DNA of 64,000 bases from Rhabdornis inornatus (taxonomy: Eukaryota; Chordata; Aves; Passeriformes; Rhabdornithidae), in assembly GCA_013397075.1 (NCBI GenBank), contig VWZS01000240.1:1239421-1303420 (forward strand). Reading direction: 5' to 3'. Of the stretch, positions 10,604 through 22,100 are shown piece after piece. The first letter of the stretch is position 1, and each line of letters opens with the position of its first letter. The notes below the pieces were generated by a model, which saw nothing but the letters and a program-made list of their open reading frames with translations, was not told where the DNA came from and searched no databases. The position numbers were made by a program, and so were the translations under genes.

Positions 10604-13600
10604 CTGTCATCCCAAAGATAAACATAAAAACAGCACACTATATCATACAGAGATGTGGCACTTTATAGCAGTGCAAGAATGGAATTTTTAAGTGTTTTGT
10701 TTCCCTATTTAGTGTAGCTTTTGGAAACAGAACAGAAACTTCTGAAGCAACTTTCTAGAGATCAGTTGCTGGGATGTATTTTTTTCCTTTAGACTTAATG
10801 TATTTCTGCTGTTCCTGGAAATCAGGGGAAACACTTAGCTGTTTACTTAATCATGCTTTTAACCAGCAGAAGCAAGGAGATTTCACAATCTGCACTCTGC
10901 TGTCAGCTTTAAAACACTGTTACAGGGTATCAAATTCACATCTGTGTTTCCATGGCAAATAAGGGTTACCAGTAGTGTCAGATTAAAAGAAAAACAATGC
11001 CATCAAAACTATTTTGAAAAGAAGCAACTTTTATTATTGATGTTGCTACAAATAGATTTCCTATTTGCTCTTTCTTTAGTCATTGTGTGTTGAAATAATT
11101 TCAGTCATTTGATAGAAGAATCCCTAAAATCTTCTGAGCTGTCTTTTCCCAGCTAATTTAATGGAAGTCATCTGTAGATTATTGACCAGTTCATCCACCT
11201 AGATTCAATATATAACGTATTTGAGAATGTTACTCAGTGCATCACCATTGTAAGTACTGCATGTCTGGGATGTGCATGTGTTTATCACAGTGTGATCTGT
11301 CTAATTTGGATCATTTTTCTCTCAGAAGTCTTCCTCACTGTTGGAGGAAGAAGGGTTGGCACAATTGTAGCTTAACCTGTGTGGTAAGTGTGTGCACACT
11401 CTTAGCAACCTTCCTAACAGGATTAAAGAAACTACAGCTCCGTTCAGCTGCACCTTGATGTTAAACGATACCAAAAAATGTAGATCGTGGGCAACTGTAC
11501 TCTATTCTGGATTTAGCTGTAGATTTTTGGTGTATTTCTGTTTAGTTTTCTGTTTCTTCTGTGAGAAACACCCCCCTGCCAAAAAAAAAAAAAAAGTGGA
11601 AAAAAATGGAGTGAAAGTGCAACAGGACTAGCATGAAGTAGGAAAAAAAGGGAATGTGAATGGAAGGGGAAAAAAATCTGATTTATTTGAATTGTTTATT
11701 CATTTTGACTGAAATTAGCATTTACCAAATTACATTTACCAAAATTGCTTTCAGTTGTCACTTCCTAAATTGCACCTCTTTTCAAATTCTGTCAATGTCT
11801 TGTGGAACAGAAAGTTGAGAAATATTTTGCTGATAAATGTTGATGTAAACTGTTGGGATACAGTCAATTTTAGATAGTATTGCCAAAATGTTGAACCCTT
11901 AATTTAATTTATTATAATGTCTTGTGAAAATAATATACTTTTTGCTGTTTGCTTACTTTGCTACCTTTCTCAAGCAGCAAATGCTGGAGGATCTGACTTT
12001 TTTTCTGCTTTGATCTCAAAGTTTAAATGCCACAGTGCTAGGGTTAGAAATACTGTGCAAAAATCTTTACACAAATCCTGCGTTTCATTACATGGAAACA
12101 CAATATTCTGATTATAGATTTTGGAAAAGCCTGGGTTTGCACATATAAATTCAGGCCCATAACTGCAGAGTCCTCCTTTATTAAGTCTGTTAATGAATAT
12201 TTATGCATTTTAGCTTCATTCCTCAGCCCGATGATTACTTGCCTTGAATTTCAATAGGGGCTCAGGTAAAAAAAAATCAAAATTATTTCTTTTATATAAC
12301 TTCTTGTGGCTTTGGAAGAAGAGAATGGGGATGTTTTGACAATGAAATGTGTGGCATTTCCTGTTGGCTGAAATTTTGGGTTGCTTACTAAGGTAATATT
12401 TAATGTTATCATTGGCAAGGCAAACTTCTATAGGAAAATATCAGTGCGAATTTTACTAGTGAGATGGGAGTACAGACCATAAAAATTCTCAGTTTCCCTT
12501 TTAAAAACTTAATCCATTTGTACAACAGGAATGAATACAGAAGGACTAGAGGTTTTGAACTTCCCTCACATCTGGGTATAGCAGTGTATTTTGACTCCAA
12601 GCACAATAAAACAATCGTACTTGCTGGTGGTATATGACATAATGACCCAAATATGTTTTTAAAAAATCATTTATTGCTGTACATAAACAGCTAAGTTAGC
12701 ACAAGGGATGATAAAATAACATTGGTAATTCTTCCTTTAGCTGGGAACCATTGGTGGCCCATTAGGATTCCAGATGTAGCCATGTGTGCTTTTCCATTTG
12801 TTTTCCAATGTCTAGTGCTTGGGCCCTTGGTACCTTGGCTGTGGTTGTCAAGCGTGTTGGCTTTTCAGCTTGAGGTCTTCCTGGAGAAACACACTGGCCT
12901 ACCTAATAGCTATAAAGCAGCTTATTGTCTTGGGCCTAGTTTGTTGGGACTAGCTGGAGTGAGGGCAGCTTCCTGTCAAAGGTCAAACACCAGCTTGACC
13001 GAGTTTTCTATGGTAAACACTTGTAACTGGACCTCAAAAATCTAGATGTTAAAATATAAAGAGCAAGATGTTTAAAAACATTATTTAGAAGACAGCAATC
13101 TATGACAATTCGTATCTATTAAGGCTACACTAGATTACATTCAGGTATTCTAGTATTATTATGTGGAAAATATTTTCTAATTCCTTTTGCAGTCAATTAC
13201 TTAAAGTACTTTAAGTGGAATAATGAAAGAGGAAAAAATTGCTAGAGGAAGTAGGAATTATAAGCTCTCTTTGCCTAAAAGGTAAAATAAAACATTCACT
13301 TTTTAAAAAAAAATAAGATGGAATTCGCAGCTGTCTTCAGCTGTAGATAGTCTTGGGATGTTGATTTAAGAAAAAACAATTACCATATCGAACTTACAAT
13401 AGGCAAAGGCATGGTAAGAGTAGAGGTCCTCTTAAATTAAAGTTAGTATGTTGGTAGTTATTTATATAGATCCAGACTGTCAAAATTGTTGACTTGCTTA
13501 GTCCAGCTGAGTTTTCTGGGACTATTTATATGAGTAGCTCTCATCTAGAAGCAATTGTTTGTCAGTCTGCCCCTGGCTGATTTCAGTGATACTATTTGAA

Positions 13601-13730
13601 TGAGATTATTCAGTGTCATTACAGGCTACAGTAATGTGAATGACTCTGTTGAAATAGAAGTTCAGTGGTCATGTAAAAACTTATATTGTGAAAAATGTGG
13701 ATTTGAAAAAAAAATTCTGTGTGCTTTATT
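10604..13730. other. Unique sequence with A15 run, no confident gene
   Basis: Contains an A15 homopolymer at 11581-11595. A splice-like pattern sits at 11326-11383 (see findings). The 107-codon frame at 12722-13045 has no recognised domain. The section at 12120-12260 is free of simple repeats. No transcript can be asserted. Confidence 0.45.
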
Positions 13731-13746
13731 ATATATATATATATAT
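13731..13746. repeat. (AT)8 microsatellite
   Basis: Eight AT units, uninterrupted. It explains the poly-Tyr/Ile stretch in the minus-strand frame at 13619-13837. Confidence 0.9.
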
Positions 13747-16700
13747 GTCTTTGAATAGAATTGAGTCCAAAACAAAACAGCATGAACATTCCTGAACTGT
13801 TTGTGAATATGTATGTGTGCCATATCCTTGTTTTCATAGGTGTATGTATTTTATATAGTCATCTACCAGTGTAAAACAAATTGATCTTAATTTTTTTTTT
13901 CGAGGTTGAAGAACATCATAGAACTCTAAGGTACTTTGTATCGGCTGTACTAGCTGTGCTTACCTGGCATTAAGAATATTTTGATTTTCTGAGCTTTAAA
14001 TCCAAGGATTTTAAATGCCCATAGGGGAATTTCTGAAATGTGAACAGTTTTATATGTAATCTAGGCTTAAATTTTCCATTGCAATTAAATCAAACCACTT
14101 ACATCCATAATAAATGTGGGTGTCTAGCCCCACTAGTAAGTAGAGTAACACAATACCAGGATTCATTATTCAAGATGCAAAGCACAAAATCATTACCAGA
14201 GATCAGCTGGATCCATGTGTCTGAGGAAATGCTGGTGGCAACCTATTTATTTCCTGCTTCTGTTATTTTTAAAGCCAAACAGTGGAAATATTGTGCTTCT
14301 GGTGAGAAACTGGCATGGGTAGTCCAGATAAAGTCACTAGGACTAGTTGTGTGCCTAATGTCTTTTGGACATCTGTTTGAGAGGGTTCAGCCCCAAATTA
14401 GCCACAGCCTAGTCTCTAAATATGAGGCTTTGGGCTAGATGGGATGAGAACCCACCTGTCCCCAGTAAAGCTTCTATGCAGCAAAGACTGCAGAATTTCT
14501 GAGGTCACAGCAAGAAGGTGGTTGCTGGTGAGTTTTAAGGACCATCACATGCAACAAGAAATGTAATTTTTTGGTGTTTTTTTCCTCTCTTGCTACCAAA
14601 GTTATTCTGAGAACAGAAAATAGCCTTGCTGACTTTTCAAAAAATAGGTGAATTAGTACTTAAATATGAAAATCAAACTGAAAATGCATGGGCTGGAGGG
14701 AACATGGGTAGAGGGAAAAGAGGGTGTAGAGAAAGAGCAGTGAAGTGGAAAGCCCAAGAGGATGAGACTAGCCTCATCTTGTGGCACAGCCATGCTGCTA
14801 ATCGAGAGCAGTAACCATGTGTTAAATTCTTCTGAGCAGAACTGGCTGAAGTTCCTGCTTTTATAGCTGACCAGTACCTCTATTTTTTTCACTGAACTCT
14901 ATATATTTTCATTAATTATCAGGCTGTTTAATTCTGTACCCATAGGCCATGTTTATATTCCAAGTACAGCGTCAAAAGAGGGTCAACTTTCAAATGGCAA
15001 GACTATCAGAATTTTATGACGTCACTTCAGAGAATAGAGATTCAAAGTACAGTGAGAGATACCTACTTTGACATATAACGGTAACAAGGTTTGTGGGCAT
15101 GTGTGGCTCTTTATTTGTACCATTAGATTCCTGTAGAAGAGTGTATAGTGTGCTTTTGTACAGTGCATGTTTTTACTTATATCTGCTTGGAGAATACTAA
15201 GAATAAAACTGTAATCAATATAAATCTTCCTAAAGAAATTATTCTGTCTTATGTAATACTGTGAGCTGTGGTACAGTCTAGCTCATTCCACAGCTGAATC
15301 ACTGTAATGGTTCCTTTGGTCATTTCTGCTCTAGCATTATGTTGCTAGACACCTTTAGACCGGAACAATTTCTTTGGCATGTAAAAGACTGGAAATCGGT
15401 TAAATCCCAAGTCTTTGGCTCAGTAAATTAGAAGTCAAATTGCTATCAGTAGAATGTTATTTGAGAAGCCATTGAGACTGCTGGGTCAGCAGATGTCTTT
15501 GAGGATAATTCCAAGTGAGTCCTTGTCAAGGTAGGCTACTGACATCTGCCTGGTTGATGGCTTCTGCTCTCTCTATTACATGCATTGAAGTACCCAGTGG
15601 CCAGTCTACAGATACAAGTGTCACATTTTGAACTGCTTCTCATAGGATACAAAGACATTAAATCATTTAGGAAATCCAAGGCTAGAGAAAGCATTTGTTT
15701 TCTTTTTTTGGCATTTGCACTCTTTGGCCATCAAAGATAAACACAACAAGCCGGCAATACTTTAAGGATTCACATCACCCTTGACCTGTTCTGGGCTTAG
15801 TTGGAGCCAGCTGCTGTACAGCTGGGCAGTGACTTGCAGTGTGTGTAAGAACACTTGCATACTGCCACTGCCAATAGCCACATACTGAGATACTGACAGC
15901 AGTGTTAAGATTTTTAGTAAATTAGCCCAAGATTATACCCCTTTTTGAATTGTTTTCTGTAGATGTCGGAGATTTGGAACAGGTCTTTCTAACTCTGGTG
16001 AGGAGTTTTAAAGAGCTCACCTCTTCTCTGGATCCTATTACAAAAAAAAGCTTTGGAAACATTGTAGTGCTGGACAGTGTTCCAGATGTGTTGTGGTGAG
16101 GGGGGAACTCCATAGTGTGAATAAAAAAATGGCAGAGAAATCAAATATTTCGTTCAGTTCATTGTTATAGATTGTCCTCTATTTTTATCATGTGTGTCTT
16201 TAGTATAGCACAAGAAAGAAGTTTGCAATGCATACAAAATATTTACCAATAGGCATCTTATATTGCTGGATCTTGGAGTCACTGTTTAAGAATTTATCAT
16301 TTGAAATTTCAAAGTATATATTGTAAGACTAATTACATTCTGACTGCAGGGGCATTTTGGCGGTGGATGAGCTCATCTTTAATTTTGTGTGTTAGTATGT
16401 GAAAGCATAATTTAATTAAGAGGAAAACATCATTGATCTTGAAATGAAAAACACCATGCAAACAGAACAAAACAAAATGTCAATCGAATGTTGTCAGGGA
16501 TTAAAATAACAGTTCCTGTATCTCTGACTTGTTTTCTCTGTTAGGCGTTTCAGTATTTTAGAGACAGAGGAAACAGAAGCATTCTGTGGAACTAAATAAT
16601 GACTCCTATATTAAATAGGGAAATAAGAATTAGTTTTCTTGAGGAAAAAGATGTAGTGCAGGTTTTAAAGAATTAATGTTTTACTTTGTTACATGTTTTG

Positions 16701-17389
16701 AGGAGAAACAATAGCTTAAGCATTTTTTAATGTTTTGGGGTTTGGTAAGGATATTCCTGTTACATAAATCATGTAAGCCAGAGTTAAAATATGAAGGATC
16801 TGGCCATTGTCTGTAAATGAGGAGTCTGAATTGGATTCTCTGCCCTGGGATAGCCATTGCAGAGAAATGGTCAGTTTTGTCATGTTTCAGAAGCGGTAGT
16901 TAATTTGATATTACACCAGTCCTTATGGTTACATTATAGAACTGTCTCAGAGACTTTTTAATACGCTGTATTCCCTTGGAAGATACTGAATTAACATAGT
17001 GGAATTTTGTATTGTATATTACTTACAGTGTAGAATGATCATGCTGAATACTTCTCTGTATTCCTGTGTGGATATCAGATCCAAAACTGGCTAGATTGCT
17101 TATCAGGAAGTGAAACACCCTGAATTGATGCCCTCCGTACCAGAACATAGCACACTGTGCTTTTAGGTCAGTCTGAAATTTTAAACAATAAAGGCATGCT
17201 TTATTTTTTATGGACTGTTTCTGATGCTGTGCATTTATTTTTTTTCTGCTCAGTGATGCTGTTCAGTACTACTGCTGAAAGGCAACCTCTGAAACTGAAG
17301 CTAGCCTGTACCTGCTTCTGTCAGGCAGAAGATATTAAACTAGTTTTGGATTGAGGAAAGATTTAAATCCTTTGAAGCAGATTTCTAAA
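13747..17389. other. Unique AT-rich sequence, no confident gene
   Basis: The longest frame is 132 codons at 14040-14438 (plus), with no recognised domain and no conserved-looking motif. A weak splice-like pair occurs at about 14468-14529. No repeat family or RNA gene was identified. Confidence 0.45.
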
Positions 17390-17445
17390 GTTTTCCATTG
17401 AAAAAAAACAAACGGTTTCTCAGGTTTTCCATTTAAAAAAAAAAA
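17390..17445. repeat. Short direct repeat with A-runs
   Basis: The word GTTTTCCATT occurs at 17390 and again at 17424, each followed by a run of eight to eleven A. The 34-base spacing suggests a small local duplication. Confidence 0.65.
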
Positions 17446-17516
17446 GTGACTGAGGCTGAGCGCTACAAATACCTACTTTTTTACTGGCGTCTAATAAGCC
17501 CCCACAGATAAGTTTT

Positions 17517-17558
17517 CACAAGATCCTTGTCTTGTGGATCACAAGATGCTTGTCTGTG
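17517..17558. repeat. Imperfect direct repeat, 23-bp offset
   Basis: CACAAGATCCTTGTCTTGTG (17517-17536) is followed by CACAAGATGCTTGTCTGTG (17540-17558). The two copies differ by one substitution and one base of length. The first copy is also self-complementary at its ends (CACAAG/CTTGTG), so the locus can form alternative hairpins. Confidence 0.8.
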
Positions 17559-18744
17559 TGCATCAAGTATATTGTAGATTTGCTTTTTGGATTGAACCCT
17601 TCATGTGGTCTGTGTGTTGCTCTACTTAAGTTTTGAAACCTGGAAAGGCTGAAACAGGAATTGATTTAGCTGTGAAAGGCAGATGCTGACGGTCACAGAA
17701 GGGGCTTTTGGAACATTAAGCTTAGAGATTTGCCTTCAAGGTTATCTGTCTCCTGAACAGAGCTCCTTGGAAATGTGTGCATTAAGTTGCCCCATGTCCT
17801 ATTTTATAAGCTTGTAATCTTCTGCTAATTGTTTTATATTTTTCATGGAAATCAATATATTAAATTAAATTGATGTTATTGAATTTAAATGGCTGTGAAA
17901 GACTTCAGTCACATATATTCAGACTAAGCCAAATTCAGTCTGCTGAACGGCAAGATGACCTCTTATTATCCTCTTTCATCTGCACCCTCATTTTAATGGA
18001 ACATTTGTGATACATTTCTATGAAGTGCCAGAGGGAAACTGTATTAACGCATAATTGATAATTGTCTTCAGTTATGACAGCACTTGGTATCATTCAAGGA
18101 TCCAGAGTGTTTTTAAGCACACGATGATACATAAAGTGGTAGGTAATGTGAAAGTTTACATCAAATTATGCTGCTGAAAAATGACTTGTAGGTGCCCAAA
18201 ATGCCTTTGGGCCTACCCTTTATTTTCTAGTGAAGCCAAACTGCTAAAGCTGGATGGGTTTGAACTGCATTCAGACTGAGAAGCAGCTAGAAAAATTCTT
18301 CTAAGAGGTGCCTGAAAGTGAGTGGGGAAAACCTCTGAAGCTGCCTAAGTCAATAGACCTTGTTTTTAGGTGATTTGCTTCCCATCCTTCTCTAAGGGGT
18401 AAGGCTGGAGCTCGATGTATTTCAGCTGATAGTTAGCACGTGAAGTTACCTCTGATGTTACCGTAAATATAAAGGGTCTTGAGATCAGCAGATAAATTGG
18501 AATTATTGTGTTCTTCTATTTCTTTCTCTTTCAGTTCTTCTCTTAATTCAAAATAATGGGGACTTCACTTGCTTCCAGTTGGTTTCTTCAGCAAGAAGCT
18601 GCTGCTGGGGGCTTCTTGGACTGGGTGTAATTCTTGATCCTTCCCATAACCAAAGTGCCTTTATTGGCTTCTATTGTATGATTATTTAAACAATGGCAGT
18701 ATGGAAATTGCTCCTTGGCAGAGAATATGCAAGAAGGGATTTCA
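17559..18744. other. Unique sequence; candidate conserved noncoding block
   Basis: No gene seen. The part 17800-18145 is free of simple repeats and CR1 and has the even, motif-dense look of a conserved noncoding element. This is an inference without comparative data. Confidence 0.4.
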
Positions 18745-18785
18745 GATTGAAGTCTGCCTTCAATCTGTCTGATTGAAGTCTGCCT
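18745..18785. repeat. 15-bp direct repeat with internal hairpin
   Basis: GATTGAAGTCTGCCT occurs identically at 18745-18759 and 18771-18785 (26-base period). Between them the bases 18745-18765 form a perfect 8-bp inverted repeat: GATTGAAG at 18745-18752, loop TCTGC, CTTCAATC at 18758-18765. It is probably a small tandem or hairpin-templated duplication. Confidence 0.85.
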
Positions 18786-19156
18786 GAAGTTTTGTGTTAT
18801 GTATACAGAAAGACTTGCAAGGAGCCCACTCTTTTTTTAAATGAATGAACACTCACTTTACAACTATTCTTAACTTGAGTCTGTCAAATTTTTTTGACCA
18901 AAAAAAAAAATTTAGCATAGTAGTATTTTCAAGAGCTTGTTTCTGTAGCATATACTCAGTAATTTTTGCAATTTTAGAGTATATATATGCACATTTTGTT
19001 TTGGCAAAGGTTTAATTTGTATATATCTCAACTGAGAAAATAGGAAACCAAAAGAAAAGTGTGTTGTGCTGGGTAAGTTAAGGTTGTTCTTGAAGTGCCT
19101 GTTCGTAATTAATCTATGATAATTCACTCTCTAAATGAAATTATTTCTCTAATAAT

Positions 19157-19177
19157 ACACTGAACTGAGTTCAGTGT
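19157..19177. repeat. Perfect 9-bp inverted repeat
   Basis: ACACTGAAC (19157-19165) and GTTCAGTGT (19169-19177) are exact reverse complements around a TGA loop. There is no T-tract or gene context to suggest a terminator or miRNA; the stem is far too short for a miRNA precursor. Confidence 0.8.
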
Positions 19178-22100
19178 TTACTTGGAGCTGACCTTAAATT
19201 ACCTGAATCATCTTATTTTAAGACTCCTAGTTCTCTTGAAAGAAATATTCAGAAAGAAAAAGCGCTTGGATTTATAATAATTTTCAAAGATTGTGGTATT
19301 GTGTATTAGACTATTTTTGTGTTAGAATTGAAGATTCAGTCTAGCAATGTACGGTAATTGCTACTGACTGAAAAATTGCAGTCTGTGTGTGAGGGAGAGC
19401 CAGTTTTGTTGTTGTTGAATTTCCAGAGCAGAAATCCTACTAAGATGTTCACAGAACACACAGGGTTTTTCTTCAATTCTTAGACATCTTAATTGGCTGG
19501 AGACTCACTTTTATACTTCCATGGACTTGTACATTGTTTGATGTCCAACAAGCAGATCAATAATACCATAGTAATTACGTTATTAACATAGATAATTGAT
19601 TCATGCTTTTTAGGTAATTAAGGCATCTAATAACCCAGATAAAAGCAACTAATAAAACCATGGTGTAGTTTGGATTTAAGAGGGGATCAAGCACTAATTG
19701 AGTGAATTCAGTTTTCACTAATCAAATGTCTACCATGCTTTCTTAAACGAGTTTTTAACCTTTGAAAAATTAAATTTAGTGTCTTTGTATCTTGTGTTGC
19801 TATTGGTATGAGGAGACCTTAAAAGAAAGTTTCTTCTTGCAAGAATGTAAACAGTTTTTCTATGTGCTAACATAGACCACAGAAGTCCAAGGAATAGGCT
19901 ATTAAGCCAAGATGCTTCATCACTGACTCCAAGTATATAAAGTTGTTTTTCAGTGTGTTTATGTGAAAACATACTTTGAGTGACTAAAGGTGACATATCA
20001 TTTGTATGGCATTAGATATTCTAGTTTATTGTAATAAAATTTTGTGCAATTCTGCATGAGAAGAATGAATCAATGGCCATTTAGAAGGTTCATAGGTAAG
20101 TTTTTAGAAGGTTACATTTCCGGCTTATTTTTATACAGTGGAATTTTTGATGCTACAGTAAATTAAGAAGTTGGATGCTTTTCCTATGATATCCTATTTC
20201 ACTAATACAGAATAACCTTGAGCCACAGTAGGGCAATAATTACCAAACTTAAATCAGAGACACACTCAGCCAAACAGCTGTTTTCAGTTTGTTAGGAGAT
20301 CCATTTGATTTACTCTCTTGGTCAACGTTCATTACTTTATAAGACAAAATTTCAATGGAGATTTTAACCCTGAATTCCCAATCTTGTTTGTTGCCTGCTG
20401 TAAAATTGCGTAGTTTAAATGTCATGGCCACTCAACATGTGGGGGAGCTACTGTTGTGTTTTACATTGATCCCAGTTTTCTTAACAAGTGGTTTCAAATA
20501 CTAAAGGGTGCAGGTAGAATTCAGCGCCAGACATATTTCCAGATGACCTTTCTGTTCTGTGGGAAAGGAGGGGGGAAGATATTGTGTGAGGCCACTGTCC
20601 TGCATTTTGGTAGTTTGTCAGCTAACACAGTGGATCACATAATTGTGAATATTCGGCAGACAAATTGTTTGTTACACGAATTGTCACTGGCTTAGTATAT
20701 TTTGCAAGGTGATCATATCTCTGCTATCTCACCCTGAAGTTTCATATATTTCCCAGGTTTTGTTGCTGTGAAGTTTGAAACCTAATGCTGGCCCCTATCT
20801 AGCAGTGAAATCAACTGGTCTTAACCATGTCTCTATTTCAACAACTATCGTTGTGTTTTACAGGGCTCCTATAACAGCAACATCAGTGATAATATGGTGA
20901 TTGTCTCAAGCTATCTTAAGGGCATTAGAGGTTACTTAAAGGAGAATGCAGGCATAAAATGTTGGGGTTTTTTACTACATTGCAGAAGTTTTCTTATATT
21001 AAAACTAGAAGTTTTTCTAGTATTGCTAACTCTCTGGATTTTTTTTTCTGTTACACGTGATGAACATGTTTGTAAATTTTGAAAAATGACTGAATTTGTA
21101 CATGAAAGTGAAACAGCTGGTAAAATAAATTTCTGATCTATTTATTTGTACCATCAGTTCTGTTACTGCAGTATGCTTTCGTTCATGGTAGTTCAGAAAA
21201 GAGGCATGGGAACAGGAAATTTTTAAATGTATCTCATATCTTTAGAAGTAGTTTAAAACTTGTCTTTATATTAAATTGTTCATTTTTAGAAAAAATTCAC
21301 TAGTAGCATTTCCTGCCCTTTCTGTTTATATTTTTCCATTTAGAAAAAATAGTGCTATACCTTATTACTCAGGTTCCTGATTAAGCACACTCAGCAATTT
21401 TGTATTTGTCCCTTGCTGTCCTGCAAGTCAACACCTCTAAAAAATGGGGAGTACAAAAGCTGCACTTTTTGTGGTGAATGCTTATCGGTTGTGGAACCAA
21501 AAAAATAATGCTATAATTTTTTGCATGGCCTTTTTTATCTTCAGATCACTTTGCAATAAATAATTGCATATTATCCTACTCTTAGCAAGCAGAATTTTAA
21601 TCTCATCTCCTATACATCAAATGAAAATATTAGTTGGTGAGCTCAAGGCTATCAAGGTATCTGCCTGATAACTTCAATTAATGTAAATTAGTTGTATAGG
21701 AAATGTGAATGTGTTCTGATTGCACAACAGCCAGTTCATTTCATCTTCAGCATCAGTGAGTGAGTGTCTCTCGGTCTTTACTTGATAGAAAAGTCTGTTA
21801 TCCCAACAAGAGGAGAAACAGTTTGGAGCAGAACTAAAAAGTCGAGAATGGGTAAAGGCAGGCAGATAGCTGATCTCAGTGAAGAGAGATCTACAGTGTA
21901 ATTGTCTTGGAGCCAGGGTTTCACCGAACACACGCTCACTTCCACTGCACTGACTGGCTGTCACACTCTGGGTGATCCTGTTTTGTTTCTCATAACCATT
22001 GCATATGTTGTGCCCTGCTTTTCATGTGTAGCTATGGAAAGGCTTAAAGCAAAAGGCTGAAAAGCTTGTTTTAAAAATACTATAAATGGATTTACCAGGG

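Noticed and set aside
14468..14529. Acceptor-like CTGTCCCCAG and donor-like CTG/GTGAGT with an open frame between
   Set aside because: The acceptor's pyrimidine tract is short and the interval is only about 20 codons; weaker than the other exon-like intervals.
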